Below, in pieces: positions 1 to 8,839 of a stretch of 64,000 nt of DNA (the stretch's first letter is position 1; each line of letters starts with the position of its first letter). The notes under the pieces are model-generated. The model was not told the origin of the DNA, searched no databases, and saw nothing but the letters and a program-made list of their open reading frames with translations. Source of the stretch: Arthrobacter sp. PAMC 25486 (lineage in GTDB: Bacteria; Actinomycetota; Actinomycetes; Actinomycetales; Micrococcaceae); assembly GCF_000785535.1 (NCBI RefSeq), contig NZ_CP007595.1:3432439-3496438 (forward strand), in the 5' to 3' direction. The position numbers and the translations under genes are program-made.

Positions 1-485
1 ACCTGCGCCAACGATCCAACGTTCCCGTCATCATGCTCACAGCCAAGGACTCAGAGATCGACAAGGTCGTGGGGCTGGAACTTGGTGCCGACGACTACGT
101 TACGAAGCCGTACTCGTCCAGGGAATTGATTGCCCGGATCAGGGCCGTGTTGCGGCGCCAGGCCGAACCCGAGGAACTGCTGAACTCCACCGTGCAGGCG
201 GGGCCGGTGCGGATGGACGTGGAACGCCACGTGGTCAATGTGCACGGGGAATCCGTGAGCTTCCCGCTGAAGGAGTTTGAACTGCTGGAGATGCTGCTGC
301 GCAATGCCGGCAAGGTACTCACACGCGGTCAGCTGATCGACCGGGTCTGGGGCTCGGATTATGTGGGCGACACCAAGACCCTTGACGTGCACATCAAGCG
401 GCTGCGCAGCAAGATTGAGCCCGATCCTGCCGTGCCCAAGTACCTTGTCACCGTTCGCGGGCTGGGCTACAAGTTCGAGTCCTGA
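1..485 (+). CDS. regX3: Two-component response regulator RegX3, C-terminal part (5' end outside window)
   Basis: The reading frame is open from the window start and ends at the TGA at 483-485; the start and the phospho-acceptor part of the receiver lie upstream. What remains is the end of the receiver domain, including the switch-region motif GADDYVTKPYS with its conserved lysine, followed by an OmpR/PhoB-type winged-helix DNA-binding domain (LTRGQLIDRVWG, TLDVHIKRLRSKI, VRGLGYKFES). Wording is very close to mycobacterial RegX3, the partner of the SenX3 kinase that controls the phosphate-starvation response by binding inverted or direct repeats upstream of target genes. The adjoining lpqE-carD-ispD order is also the actinobacterial one. 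Identity is confident; target genes here are not visible. Confidence 0.93.
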   Translation, partial: LRQRSNVPVIMLTAKDSEIDKVVGLELGADDYVTKPYSSRELIARIRAVLRRQAEPEELLNSTVQAGPVRMDVERHVVNVHGESVSFPLKEFELLEMLLRNAGKVLTRGQLIDRVWGSDYVGDTKTLDVHIKRLRSKIEPDPAVPKYLVTVRGLGYKFES

Positions 486-501
486 CCGGCCGGCCACATC
501 C

Positions 502-590
502 CAACGCCGCAGCACCTTCCGGGGTATTGTTCCGAACGCCGCAGCACCCTTCGGGGTGTTTTTGCGAACGCCGCAGCACCTTCCGGGGTG
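502..590. repeat. Three tandem copies of a short intergenic repeat
   Basis: Three near-copies of a unit reading roughly AACGCCGCAGCACCTTCCGG followed by GGTG start at about 502, 534 and 567, spaced about 31 bases. They lie between the regX3 stop and the terminator and do not continue any reading frame I recognise. The inner CACC...GGTG parts can pair as small hairpins. Function unknown. Confidence 0.7.
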
Positions 591-608
591 GGGCGGAATG
601 ATTAAAGC

Positions 609-653
609 AAAACGCGGGGCCCTCGTCGTGTAGACAAGGGCCCCGCGTTTTTG
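609..653. terminator. Bidirectional terminator between regX3 and lpqE
   Basis: A strong stem made from AACGCGGGGCCC (611-622) and GGGCCCCGCGTT (638-649), with A-rich sequence on the left and a T-run on the right, sits between two convergent genes and can serve both. Confidence 0.88.
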
Positions 654-662
654 CTGCTGTGG

Positions 663-1178
663 TTACAGTGCGGAGTCGCTGGCTGCTGCGGTGGGCAGCA
701 ATTCCTTGTACTCGGCCAAGGTTCCGTCCAAGATAGGCACCGTCAGCGTCGCGGTTTCCCCTGCGGAGGTCGACAGCTCAAGGGTGGTAACGCTGCCCGG
801 GGGCTCGGTCACGGTGCTGAGCGTTGAATGGTCGGCGTTGGAGTTCAAGACCTTCGGCGTACCGGGTGCAACCGTGATTTCGGTCTGTGAGCCCTGGTCG
901 CCGGTGACTGTCAGGGTGATCTCGGTATCGGAGGTGTTGTAAAAGGTGCCAGCAACGTTTCCGGCGGAGCCTGCTGCCTCGGAGACGATCAAAACGTTGC
1001 GAAGTTCCAGCTGGCCCATGTCCAGGCGCACGCCATCAGAGGCGGAGTAGACCATGGTGGTGCTTTGTTGGTTGATTGCACTGCAACCGGTGAATGCCAT
1101 GGCACCAATGCCGATGGCTGCAATCAGGCTCAAGCGTTGCGCTCGTTTGGTACCGCGGATGCCGGCAGCGATTCTCAC
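663..1178 (-). CDS. lpqE: LpqE-like lipoprotein
   Basis: 171 residues. A basic N-terminus is followed by a hydrophobic stretch (about 16-30) and a lipobox-like AFTGC with Cys32, so the mature protein should be lipid-anchored on the outer face of the membrane. The rest is a small beta-rich domain (about 45-150) with many Thr/Val strands and no catalytic motif. The gene sits divergently upstream of carD, exactly as lpqE (Rv3584) sits beside carD (Rv3583c) in Mycobacterium tuberculosis, which supports orthology. The role of LpqE proteins is poorly defined; a copper- or phosphate-related function should not be assumed from this sequence. The ATG at 1176-1178 is the only reasonable start before the signal peptide. 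Confidence 0.8.
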   Translation of the reverse strand: MRIAAGIRGTKRAQRLSLIAAIGIGAMAFTGCSAINQQSTTMVYSASDGVRLDMGQLELRNVLIVSEAAGSAGNVAGTFYNTSDTEITLTVTGDQGSQTEITVAPGTPKVLNSNADHSTLSTVTEPPGSVTTLELSTSAGETATLTVPILDGTLAEYKELLPTAAASDSAL

Positions 1179-1292
1179 GTCAGTAACTCCTCATGGAAAA
1201 GACAAAATATCTTTGCCCAGCTTATCCGCAAATGAGGCAAATGTACTCTTCGTGCAATACAAGGCACATTCACTGCTGCTTCACTAGGGCAT

Positions 1293-1354
1293 CCAGATGC
1301 ATCTGGGAGAGCTTTAGTCAAGGGGTCACAATTGTCCAAATGTTGGAACAATTG
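1293..1354. promoter_or_regulatory. Palindromes in the divergent lpqE-carD promoter region
   Basis: The 275-base gap between the two divergent genes holds a perfect 14-base palindrome CCAGATGCATCTGG (1293-1306). It also holds an inverted repeat with arms CAATTGTCCA (1329-1338) and TGGAACAATTG (1344-1354). Both look like operator sites for dimeric regulators. Which regulator binds is unknown. A -10-like TAAACT lies near 1422 ahead of carD. Confidence 0.5.
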
Positions 1355-1453
1355 CGCCGCAAGCGTAGCTCTGGCGGGTCCTGACCTGCGGAAACACAAG
1401 GGAGTGGCCGGTTAACCGTGGTAAACTAGAGGTATTGGAAAGGGAGAATCCAC

Positions 1454-1936
1454 ATGCTTTTTGAGGTCGGCGAGACAGTAGTTTACCCACACCACGGTGC
1501 AGCAAAGATCGAAGAGATCAAGATGCGCACCGTCCGGGGTGAAGAGAAGATGTATCTCAAGCTAAAGGTTGCCCAGGGGGATCTGACGATCGAAGTTCCT
1601 GCGGAGAACGTAGACCTTGTTGGGGTTCGCGATGTTGTGGGCAAGGAAGGGTTGGCGCACGTTTTTGAAGTGTTGCGCGCCGAGTTTACGGAGGAGCCCA
1701 CTAACTGGTCCCGCCGTTACAAGGCCAACCTGGAGAAGCTTGCGTCCGGTGATGTCATCAAGGTTGCGGAAGTTGTTCGCGATCTGTGGCGCCGGGACAA
1801 TGACCGCGGCTTGTCCGCAGGTGAGAAGCGCATGCTCGCCAAGGCTCGCCAGATCTTGATTTCAGAGCTTGCTCTGGCTGAAAAGACTGATGAAGACAAG
1901 GCAGCCGAAGTCCTTGACGAAGTTTTGGCTTCGTAG
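1454..1936 (+). CDS. carD: RNA polymerase-binding transcription factor CarD
   Basis: 160 residues, the normal length for actinobacterial CarD. The N-terminal Tudor-like RNA-polymerase interaction domain (about 1-55; [19 protein letters not shown]) binds the beta subunit, and the helical C-terminal domain (about 65-160) contacts the upstream edge of the open-complex bubble. CarD stabilises open complexes, notably at rRNA and other housekeeping promoters. The ATG at 1454 is preceded by AAAGGGA at a good distance. Its own terminator follows, so it is mainly transcribed alone, with ispD downstream in the same direction. No unusual features. Confidence 0.97.
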   Translation: MLFEVGETVVYPHHGAAKIEEIKMRTVRGEEKMYLKLKVAQGDLTIEVPAENVDLVGVRDVVGKEGLAHVFEVLRAEFTEEPTNWSRRYKANLEKLASGDVIKVAEVVRDLWRRDNDRGLSAGEKRMLAKARQILISELALAEKTDEDKAAEVLDEVLAS

Positions 1937-1946
1937 GCAGTTTCTG

Positions 1947-1980
1947 GAAAAACCCTGTACCTCGTGGTGCAGGGTTTTTT
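1947..1980 (+). terminator. Rho-independent terminator of carD
   Basis: The arms AAAACCCTGTACC and GGTGCAGGGTTTT are separated by a three-base loop and followed by a T-run, ten bases after the carD stop codon. One G-T pair is the only imperfection. Confidence 0.92.
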
Positions 1981-1983
1981 CAT

Positions 1984-2039
1984 GCCCAAACCCTCCCGCA
2001 CCTAACGGGCACTTTGCCCAAACCCTCAGGCACCTAGCG
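1984..2039. repeat. Two copies of a 24-base intergenic repeat
   Basis: GCCCAAACCCTC followed by four variable bases and CACCTA(A/G)CG occurs at 1984-2007 and again at 2016-2039 (32-base period) between the carD terminator and ispD. It belongs with the other short repeats seen downstream of genes in this window. No function can be assigned. Confidence 0.65.
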
Positions 2040-2182
2040 TCGCCATGCGGGGGCTGTTGTTATGATCCGCCACCGGTCCTCCCCCTGGGGGAACATTTCT
2101 CCACACGATTTGGCCGGCAACCCCGGATGGCTCAACCGCAGCTGCCCGGCCAAATCTGCGCGGGCCGACTAATGTAGGTTCC

Positions 2183-2962
2183 ATGACTGAGGTAAATGTG
2201 GGCTCGTGCGCCGTCGTGATTGTTGCAGCAGGTTCCGGCCAGCGGTTGGGCCATGGTGTGCCCAAGGCGCGCGTGCCGCTGGGCAGAGAGGTCATGCTGG
2301 CCCATGCGGTCAAGGGCGTCCTGAAGGCCGGGATTGCCGCACAGATTTGTGTTGCCATCCCCGCCGATGACCCGGAACTGCGGGAGATTTGCCGCAGCCT
2401 TGGTGCCGAGGCAGCCACTTCCGGCGTGGTGTTCACCGTGGTCGACGGCGGTGCAGACAGGTCTGCTTCCGTCGCCGCCGCGCTGGCCGAGATTGCTGAC
2501 GGCACCACCACGGTCATGGTGCACGACGCTGCCCGGCCGCTCACGCCGTCGGGCGTTTTCAACCGGGTCGCCGCGGCCCTGCGGGACGGCGCGACGGCCG
2601 TCATCCCCGCCTTGGCCGTCACGGACACCATCAAGACTGTTGAGCCGGCGAATCTGCCGGCTACCGGCGCCGGACTGGAAAAAGTGGTGGGCACCCCTGC
2701 AAGGAGTCAGCTGCGCGCGGTGCAGACGCCGCAGGGGTTCGACCTGGCCACCTTGCGCCGGGCGCATGAGCACGCGTTGACGCTCGACGCCGACACCGCC
2801 TCCCGCGTCACCGACGACGCCATGCTGGTGGAAGCGTTGGGAGACGACGTCTACGTGGTGCAGGGCTCGACCCACAGTTTCAAGATCACCACCCCCCTGG
2901 ACCTGCTGCTGGCCGAAGCCATGCTCGAAGGTCCGCTGCGGCCGCGCTGGGTGGAGGGATAG
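2183..2962 (+). CDS. ispD: 2-C-methyl-D-erythritol 4-phosphate cytidylyltransferase
   Basis: 259 residues. Catalyses the third step of the MEP isoprenoid pathway, joining CMP to 2-C-methylerythritol 4-phosphate. The N-terminal nucleotide-binding motif [12 protein letters not shown] (about 11-22) is clear, followed by the GADRSASV segment (about 92-99) and [10 protein letters not shown] (about 112-121), all typical of IspD. The C-terminal [10 protein letters not shown] and [14 protein letters not shown] regions complete the fold. Start ATG 2183. ispF begins only two bases after its stop, so the two consecutive-pathway enzymes are translationally close, as in many actinobacteria. Confidence 0.95.
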   Translation: MTEVNVGSCAVVIVAAGSGQRLGHGVPKARVPLGREVMLAHAVKGVLKAGIAAQICVAIPADDPELREICRSLGAEAATSGVVFTVVDGGADRSASVAAALAEIADGTTTVMVHDAARPLTPSGVFNRVAAALRDGATAVIPALAVTDTIKTVEPANLPATGAGLEKVVGTPARSQLRAVQTPQGFDLATLRRAHEHALTLDADTASRVTDDAMLVEALGDDVYVVQGSTHSFKITTPLDLLLAEAMLEGPLRPRWVEG

Positions 2963-2964
2963 CC

Positions 2965-3486
2965 ATGAACCTTCCCCGCACCGGAATAGGCATCGACATT
3001 CATGCTTTCGCACCCGAGGCAGACCCCGCGCCCCTGTGGCTTGCAGGGTTGCTGTGGGAGGGGGAACGCGGCCTGAGCGGCCACTCCGATGGCGACGCCG
3101 TGGCCCACGCCGCGGCCGATGCCTTGTTTTCTGCGGCGGGTATGGGCGACCTTGGCACGCACTTTGGCACGGACCGCCCCGAATACGCTGGTGCCTCAGG
3201 TGGCCGCCTGTTGGGCGAAGCCGCCCGCATTGTTCGCGAAGCCGGCTTTGAAATCGGCAACATCGCCGTGCAGTTCATCGGCAACCGGCCCAAGTTCTCC
3301 CCCCGGCGCCAGGAAGCCGAAGCCGTGCTGAGCGAAGCCGCCGGTGCCCCGGTGTCGGTGAGTGCAACGACGTCGGACGGCCTGGGCTTCCCCGGCCGCA
3401 ACGAAGGCATCACCGCCATGGCCACCGCGCTCGTCGTCCAACGCAAACAGTCCAAATCCACCCGACGGGATACCCTAGAGCCGTGA
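2965..3486 (+). CDS. ispF: 2-C-methyl-D-erythritol 2,4-cyclodiphosphate synthase
   Basis: 173 residues. Cyclises CDP-methylerythritol 2-phosphate with loss of CMP in the MEP pathway. The metal-binding Asp11-Ile-His13 pair, the [11 protein letters not shown] motif and the C-terminal [15 protein letters not shown] substrate-binding loop are all present. The last residues run slightly beyond the usual end and overlap cysS by four bases (GTGA at 3483-3486), a sign of translational coupling. The functional protein is expected to be a soluble trimer. Confidence 0.95.
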   Translation: MNLPRTGIGIDIHAFAPEADPAPLWLAGLLWEGERGLSGHSDGDAVAHAAADALFSAAGMGDLGTHFGTDRPEYAGASGGRLLGEAARIVREAGFEIGNIAVQFIGNRPKFSPRRQEAEAVLSEAAGAPVSVSATTSDGLGFPGRNEGITAMATALVVQRKQSKSTRRDTLEP

Positions 3487-4904
3487 CCCTGCGCTTCCAT
3501 GACTCCGCCACCGCCGCCACCCGCGACTTCGTCCCGCTCAAAGAGGGGCACGTTTCGCTGTACTACTGCGGCGCCACCGTCCAGGGCGAGCCGCACATTG
3601 GCCACGTCCGTTCCGCCCTTGCCTTTGACCAGCTGACCCGCTGGCTGCAGACCACAGGCTACGACGTCACCGTCGTTAGAAATGTGACGGACATTGACGA
3701 CAAAATTCTCGTCAAGGCCGCTGAAAACAACGAGCCTTGGTGGGCACTTGCCTACCGTTTTGAGCAGGCCTTCGAAGACGCCTATGACTCGCTCGGCATT
3801 CTCAAGCCCACGTACGAGCCCCGCGCCACCGGCCACATCCCCGAGATGCACGCGCTCATCGCCACCCTGATCGAGCGCGGCCACGCTTACCCGGCCACCG
3901 ACGATTCCGGCGACGTGTATTTCGACGTCCGTTCCTGGCCCCAGTACGGTTCGCTGACGCACCAGAACATTGACGACATGCAGGCCGCGCCCGACGCCGA
4001 CCCCCGGGGCAAGCGCGACCCCCGCGACTTTGCGCTGTGGAAGGGTCACAAGGACGGCGAACCGGAGACTGCCAAGTGGGCTTCCCCGTGGGGGGCCGGC
4101 CGCCCCGGCTGGCACCTCGAGTGCTCCGCCATGGTCACCAAATATCTCGGCACCGAGTTCGACATCCACGGCGGCGGGCTGGACCTGCGCTTCCCGCACC
4201 ACGAAAACGAGATGGCCCAGTCGCAGGCTGCCGGCCACGGCTTCGCCAACTTCTGGCTGCACAACGGCATGGTCACCTACCAGGGCGAAAAAATGTCCAA
4301 GTCCATCGGAAACACCATCAACCCGCGCGAAATGCTCGAACTCGCCCGGCCCCTGGTGGTCCGCTACTACTTGGGCCAGGCCCACTACCGTTCGGTGCTG
4401 GACTACCGTCCCGGCTCGCTCACGGAGGCCGCGGCCGCCGTCGAGCGCATTGAGACGTTCATGCGCGCCGCCCTGGCCCGGCTTCACCCGGACGGTCAAT
4501 TCGGCTACTTCAACAACACATTGCCGTCGGCTTTCCGCGCGGCCATGGACGATGACCTAAATGTTCCTGCCGCACTCGCTGTGCTGCACGAGACCGTCAG
4601 GGCCGGCAATACGGCACTGGCTGCGGGCGACCCGGCGGACCTTGAGGAATCGTTCCTGGCGGCCATGGCCATGACGGATGCGCTGGGCATCAACCCGCTG
4701 GACGCGCTGTGGCACGCGGGGGGCGCCGCGACAGCGGAACTCGCCGCCCTGGAGGTTCTGCTCAAGGCCCAGCTCGAGGCACGCGCACAGGCCCGGGCGG
4801 AGAAGAACTGGGCCGAGTCGGACAGGATCCGCGACCTGCTGGCGGCCGCGGGCGTGGAAGTGGCCGATTCGGCAACAGGCTCCACCTGGTCCCTCAAACA
4901 CTAA
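3483..4904 (+). CDS. cysS: Cysteinyl-tRNA synthetase
   Basis: 473 residues, class I aminoacyl-tRNA synthetase. The zinc ligand Cys29 lies in YYCGATVQG, the HIGH-type motif is PHIGH at 37-41, and the KMSKS motif starts at Lys270. The HLECSAM and HHENEM segments supply the other zinc ligands and the substrate site. A helical anticodon-binding region fills about 320-470. The GTG start overlaps the ispF stop, so this is the third gene of an ispD-ispF-cysS operon. The same linkage is seen in mycobacteria. Confidence 0.96.
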   Translation: MTLRFHDSATAATRDFVPLKEGHVSLYYCGATVQGEPHIGHVRSALAFDQLTRWLQTTGYDVTVVRNVTDIDDKILVKAAENNEPWWALAYRFEQAFEDAYDSLGILKPTYEPRATGHIPEMHALIATLIERGHAYPATDDSGDVYFDVRSWPQYGSLTHQNIDDMQAAPDADPRGKRDPRDFALWKGHKDGEPETAKWASPWGAGRPGWHLECSAMVTKYLGTEFDIHGGGLDLRFPHHENEMAQSQAAGHGFANFWLHNGMVTYQGEKMSKSIGNTINPREMLELARPLVVRYYLGQAHYRSVLDYRPGSLTEAAAAVERIETFMRAALARLHPDGQFGYFNNTLPSAFRAAMDDDLNVPAALAVLHETVRAGNTALAAGDPADLEESFLAAMAMTDALGINPLDALWHAGGAATAELAALEVLLKAQLEARAQARAEKNWAESDRIRDLLAAAGVEVADSATGSTWSLKH

Positions 4905-4917
4905 TCCCTGAAACGCC

Positions 4918-5100
4918 ACCCCCTCCAACGCTCGCTCAGATACGGGGCGTTTTTCTCCAACGCTCCCTCAGATATGGGGGCTTAACGCCAAACGCTCCTG
5001 CAGGCAGCAATGGCGGCTACTTGCCAAAAGCTTCGTCACTGAGTGCAGGAGCGTTTCCGTTTTTGGCCCCATATCTGAGCGAGCGTTTGATGAGCGGGTG
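4918..5100. repeat. Long imperfect inverted repeat with recurring AACGCT/ATATGGGG units
   Basis: The 409-base gap between cysS and rlmB contains units of the form CGCTCGCTCAGATATGGGG, at about 4930 and 4953, and in reverse complement at about 5067-5091. The second unit and the reverse unit form arms of some 44 bases that also share CAAACGCTCCTGCA / TGCAGGAGCGTTT, around a loop of about 40 bases. The folded RNA would be a long hairpin, which could end transcription after cysS. A related array lies at 37936-38140. Confidence 0.75.
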
Positions 5101-5313
5101 GAGGCCGGCTTGCTCCGGATCCGACCCGCCCCGGTGAGACTGCGCACTTTTCCCACTATCCACCACGGAATTTGCTGCGAGGCCGTAAGCTAATAGCTAC
5201 GGGTGTGTTGTTTCCCGTTATGAGGCGTGCCAAAAATGTGCCCGCTGACAGATTAGTTTGACGAACTTCGGGGCCAACACTAACGGCGCCGCACCAATCG
5301 TAAGGGTTTCACC

Positions 5314-6309
5314 ATGGCCAACAATCCCCGTTCCGGCGCCGTCCGCAAGCTCAAGAAGGGCCCCCTCAAGGGCACAGGTGGGCTCGGCCGCAAGGCGCTT
5401 GAAGGCAAGGGCCCAACCCCCAAAGCTGATGAACGCACGTACCACAAGGCGTTCAAGAGCAAGGAGCTTTCCGAGCGCTCGGCCGCCAAGCGTGCCGGCA
5501 CCAGCGCCTCCCCGCGCCGCAACAGCGGTCCCAAGGGCAAAGCCATGGAAGAGCTCGTCACAGGCCGCAACTCAGTTCTTGAAGCGCTCCGCGCAGCCAT
5601 CCCCGCGAAGGCGCTGTACGTTGCCGTGCGCATCGAGATGGACGAGCGCGTGCGCGAATCCATCAAACTGGCCACCGAACGCGGCATCCCGCTGCTGGAG
5701 GCGCACAAGCCCGAGCTGGACCGCCTCACCGAAGACGCCGTCCACCAGGGCCTGGTCCTGCAGATCCCCCCGTACGAGTACGAGGACGCTGTTGACACCG
5801 CCAGCGAGATCATCGCCAAGTGGAAAAAGGGCCACATCGCCAACGCCCCGCTGATTGTTGCCCTTGACGGCATCACCGACACCCGCAACCTGGGTGCCAT
5901 CATCCGCAGCGTCTCGGCCTTCTCCGGCCACGCCGTCATCGTCCCCGAGCGCCGCAGCGCCGGCGTGACCGCAGCGGCCTGGAAGACCAGCGCCGGTGCC
6001 GCCGTGCGCGTCCCCGTTGCCAAGGCCCCCAACCTCAACCGTGCCATTGGCGCGTTCCAGAAGATGGGCTTCTTCGTCCTGGGGCTCGACGGCGACGGCG
6101 ACGTTTCGCTGCCCGATCTCACCTTGGCACAGGAGCCTGTGTGCATCGTGGTCGGTTCCGAAGGCAAGGGCCTGTCCCGCCTGGTGCGCGAAAACTGCGA
6201 CCAGATTGTTTCGATCCCGATCGATTCGGCCATGGAATCCTTGAACGCCTCGATGGCAGTGGGCATCAGCCTGTACGAGATTTCGAGGCAACGCGCGGCC
6301 AAGGCATAA
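5314..6309 (+). CDS. rlmB: SpoU-type 23S rRNA (guanosine-2'-O-)-methyltransferase
   Basis: 331 residues. The first 85 are basic, low-complexity and rich in Gly/Lys/Arg, as often seen in actinobacterial members. Then comes the SpoU substrate-binding domain (about 86-165; ELVTGRNSVLEALRA) and the SPOUT knot methyltransferase domain. The latter shows motif 1 DTRNLGAIIRSVSAFSGHAV, motif 2 IVVGSEGKGLSRLV and motif 3 IPIDSAMESLNASMA. It uses S-adenosylmethionine to methylate a ribose in 23S rRNA. The exact site (G2251 in E. coli numbering for RlmB) is assumed from the family; a TsnR-like target is possible. glgX starts four bases after its stop. Confidence 0.88.
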   Translation: MANNPRSGAVRKLKKGPLKGTGGLGRKALEGKGPTPKADERTYHKAFKSKELSERSAAKRAGTSASPRRNSGPKGKAMEELVTGRNSVLEALRAAIPAKALYVAVRIEMDERVRESIKLATERGIPLLEAHKPELDRLTEDAVHQGLVLQIPPYEYEDAVDTASEIIAKWKKGHIANAPLIVALDGITDTRNLGAIIRSVSAFSGHAVIVPERRSAGVTAAAWKTSAGAAVRVPVAKAPNLNRAIGAFQKMGFFVLGLDGDGDVSLPDLTLAQEPVCIVVGSEGKGLSRLVRENCDQIVSIPIDSAMESLNASMAVGISLYEISRQRAAKA

Positions 6310-6313
6310 ACCT

Positions 6314-8476
6314 ATGCCCGTAACAGTCATTCAAGCCATCAGCACCTTGGGGGCTGCGCTCTCACGCCATTTTCCGCTGGGTGTCAGTGCCATCCCGCAG
6401 GAACACGGTGCAGGGGCTGTCAACGTGGCAGTGTATTCGCCGTCGTACAGCGATGTGGTGCTGTGCTTCCAGCCTCCCGGCGGCCATTGGAAGGCGGTGC
6501 TGCTGCCTGACAAGACCGACGGCGTCCATCACGGCCTGGTGGAAGAGCTGCCGGTGGGCAGCCGCTACGGTTTTTACACGCAGCCGGGTGCCTCGCGGGA
6601 GGAAATGCTGTTGATCGATCCGGAAGCGGTGCAGCTGCTGCTGGATCCCTACGGGCGCTACATCGATGAGGTAGCACAGCCGGACGGTGTTACCCGGTAC
6701 CTGTCGGTGCGGATGGATGCCGAATTTGACTGGGGCACTGCCGCCCGCCCGAACACCCCGTGGCGGGAAACAGTTTTTTACGAGGCGCACGTGCGCGGGC
6801 AGACCATGCTGCACCCGGACGTTCCGGAAGATATTCGCGGCAGTTATGCCGGCATGGCCCACCCCGCCATGATCAAGCACCTCCTGGAACTTGGCGTGAC
6901 CGCCGTCGAACTTTTGCCTGTGCATTTCCACATTGACGAGCCGCATCTGCACGGCACCGGCATGACCAATTACTGGGGCTACAACACGCTGGGGTTCTTC
7001 GCCCCGCACGTGAAATATGCCAGTGCGGCCGCCCAGGCTGCCGGCCCGCAGGCTGTGCAGGCCGAGCTCAAGGGCATGATCAAGCTGCTGCATATGGCGG
7101 GCATTGAGGTCATCCTGGACGTGGTCTACAACCACACGGCGGAGGGCGGTCCGGGCGGTCCCACGTTTAGCTGGCGGGGGCTGGCTGAAGAACAGTATTA
7201 CCGCATGCGTGACGGTCACTATTACGACACCACCGGGTGCGGAAATACCCTGAACTTCGGCAATCCGCACGTCATCAAGATGGCCATGGATTCGCTGCGC
7301 TACTGGGTCCAGGAGTTCCATATTGACGGTTTCCGCTTTGACCTGGCGGTCTCGATGGCCCGTAACGGCGTCCACGAATTCAGCAACCAGCATCCGTTTC
7401 TGCTGGCCGCCGCAACCGACGGGGTGCTGGCCTCCACGAAACTGATTTCCGAGCCGTGGGATCTTGGCGACGGCGGCTGGCAAACAGGGAATTTCCCCAC
7501 AGGCTGGGCCGATTGGAACGACTCGTTCCGGGATACCGTCCGTGAGGTGTGGCTGACCGATCGGGCGGCCATGCTCTCCGGCTACCACCACAACGGGTTG
7601 TCCACGTTCGGCGACGCACTGGGCGGTTCGGCGCAGATGTTTGCCGCCTCCGGCCGCAGCGCCATGGCCTCGATCAACCTGATCACGGCCCACGACGGCT
7701 TCACGTTGGCGGATCTGACCGCCTACAACCACAAACACAACGAGGACAACCAGGAAGACAGCCGCGACGGCACCAACAACAACCGCAGCTGGAACCACGG
7801 CGTCGAGGGCATCACCAACAACCCGCACACCCTGGCCCAGCGCGCCCGCACGGCCCGGAACATTATGGCGACCCTGCTGCTTGCCCAGGGTGTGCCGATG
7901 ATCACCGCCGGGGACGAGATCGGGCGCAGCCAGGGCGGCAACAACAACGTCTACTGCCAGGACAACGAAATCGCCTGGGTCGACTGGACCATGGACGACG
8001 AGGCCAAAACCATGCTCGCCGCCACCCGCCGCCTCCTGCAGCTCCGCAAGGATTTCCTGGCCGCGCAGCCCAGCACCTACCCCACCCGCGGCGGCCAGTC
8101 GTTCATCCACTGGTACGGTGCCGACGGCGCACCCATGACCCCCGAGCGCTGGACCAACCCGCACGAGCGCGTCCTGACCATGCTCATGGGTTCACCGGAT
8201 GGTGCCGTTGACGGCCTGGTGGTCTTCAACACCGGCGTCACCGACGAAGACGTGGTGCTCCCCGCCAACCCGCGCTTCACCGACCCCGAGAATACCGACG
8301 CCGGCACGCCGCGGCCGTACATGTTGCGGATGTCCACGGAGGCTCCGGTCCTGATGGACGACGGCGAACCCACCTTCCGCCTTCCCCGAACAGTGCCGCT
8401 GGTCGAGGCAGGAGACGCCGTGCGGGTCAATGCCAACTCGGTGCAGTTGTTCCGCAACGACCTCACGCCGCGGTAA
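6314..8476 (+). CDS. glgX: Glycogen debranching enzyme (isoamylase type)
   Basis: 720 residues, GH13 family. An N-terminal CBM48-like domain (about 30-150) precedes the catalytic barrel. The likely nucleophile is Asp343 in DGFRFDLA, the acid/base Glu380 in ISEPWD, and the stabiliser Asp461 in TAHDGFT. The NHTAEGG and GCGNTLNFGNP segments are typical of GlgX, which hydrolyses alpha-1,6 branches of phosphorylase-limited glycogen. It follows rlmB closely but belongs functionally with the convergent glgP across the inserted IS element. The alternative annotation TreX is possible from sequence alone, but no treY or treZ is present here. Confidence 0.93.
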   Translation: MPVTVIQAISTLGAALSRHFPLGVSAIPQEHGAGAVNVAVYSPSYSDVVLCFQPPGGHWKAVLLPDKTDGVHHGLVEELPVGSRYGFYTQPGASREEMLLIDPEAVQLLLDPYGRYIDEVAQPDGVTRYLSVRMDAEFDWGTAARPNTPWRETVFYEAHVRGQTMLHPDVPEDIRGSYAGMAHPAMIKHLLELGVTAVELLPVHFHIDEPHLHGTGMTNYWGYNTLGFFAPHVKYASAAAQAAGPQAVQAELKGMIKLLHMAGIEVILDVVYNHTAEGGPGGPTFSWRGLAEEQYYRMRDGHYYDTTGCGNTLNFGNPHVIKMAMDSLRYWVQEFHIDGFRFDLAVSMARNGVHEFSNQHPFLLAAATDGVLASTKLISEPWDLGDGGWQTGNFPTGWADWNDSFRDTVREVWLTDRAAMLSGYHHNGLSTFGDALGGSAQMFAASGRSAMASINLITAHDGFTLADLTAYNHKHNEDNQEDSRDGTNNNRSWNHGVEGITNNPHTLAQRARTARNIMATLLLAQGVPMITAGDEIGRSQGGNNNVYCQDNEIAWVDWTMDDEAKTMLAATRRLLQLRKDFLAAQPSTYPTRGGQSFIHWYGADGAPMTPERWTNPHERVLTMLMGSPDGAVDGLVVFNTGVTDEDVVLPANPRFTDPENTDAGTPRPYMLRMSTEAPVLMDDGEPTFRLPRTVPLVEAGDAVRVNANSVQLFRNDLTPR

Positions 8477-8504
8477 CCGCCCGTTCCTTCCCTTCCGCCG
8501 AGAT

Positions 8505-8550
8505 ATGAGATGACGCCCTGTCGAAAGAGTCTCTGCAGGGCGTCATCTCA
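8505..8550. terminator. Perfect 15-bp hairpin after glgX
   Basis: TGAGATGACGCCCTG (8506-8520) pairs perfectly with CAGGGCGTCATCTCA (8536-8550) around a 15-base loop. It lies 29 bases after the glgX stop and would originally have stood between the convergent genes glgX and glgP, so a bidirectional terminator is likely. There is no clear T-run. The right arm recurs on the far side of the IS110 element. Confidence 0.75.
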
Positions 8551-8556
8551 CATCTC
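8537..8556. repeat. Left copy of the 20-bp direct repeat flanking the IS110 element
   Basis: AGGGCGTCATCTCACATCTC here is repeated exactly at 9918-9937, and the DNA between the two copies is the insertion sequence. The copy overlaps the right arm of the glgX hairpin. IS110 elements usually make no long target duplications, so the length is unexpected. Confidence 0.8.
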
Positions 8557-8839
8557 TCTAATGGTTATTGGCAGGTCTGGTACCCGCTGGCAGGATAGAT
8601 GTAGGACTACTACAGTGTGACTCGTCATATCTCTGGCCCAGTCTTTTTGATGGTGCCTTTCAGTCGATTTGTCCGCTGTGGTGGTCCGGCATCGGCCCGG
8701 CCTCTTGCCATGGCTTAATAAAAGGCTGGCCGTTCCGTAAGGTTCGTGCCTCATTAGAGAGCTGCCTGACAAGACCTTCGTTCCAGACCGATGCCGACCT
8801 GACGGCTATCGACACTAGTTGGAATGGAGGACCACCGTC
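8557..8839 (+). ncRNA. Candidate bridge RNA region of the IS110 element
   Basis: This non-coding left end is where IS110-group elements encode the RNA that pairs with target and donor DNA. CATTAGAGAG at 8752-8761 is the exact reverse complement of CTCTCTAATG at 8554-8563, which spans the left junction of the element; that is what a guide loop should show. A second, weaker match is TCATATCTC at 8625-8633, the reverse complement of GAGATATGA at 8500-8508 in the left flank. RNA boundaries and folding were not computed. Confidence 0.5.

Noticed and set aside
3000..4499. 499-codon open frame on the minus strand
   Set aside because: It lies entirely opposite ispF and cysS, is rich in Gly/Val/Arg as expected of a shadow of GC-rich genes, and has no domain.
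6362..8164. 600-codon open frame on the minus strand
   Set aside because: It is antisense to glgX, which has full catalytic motifs; the codon pattern is that of a shadow frame.
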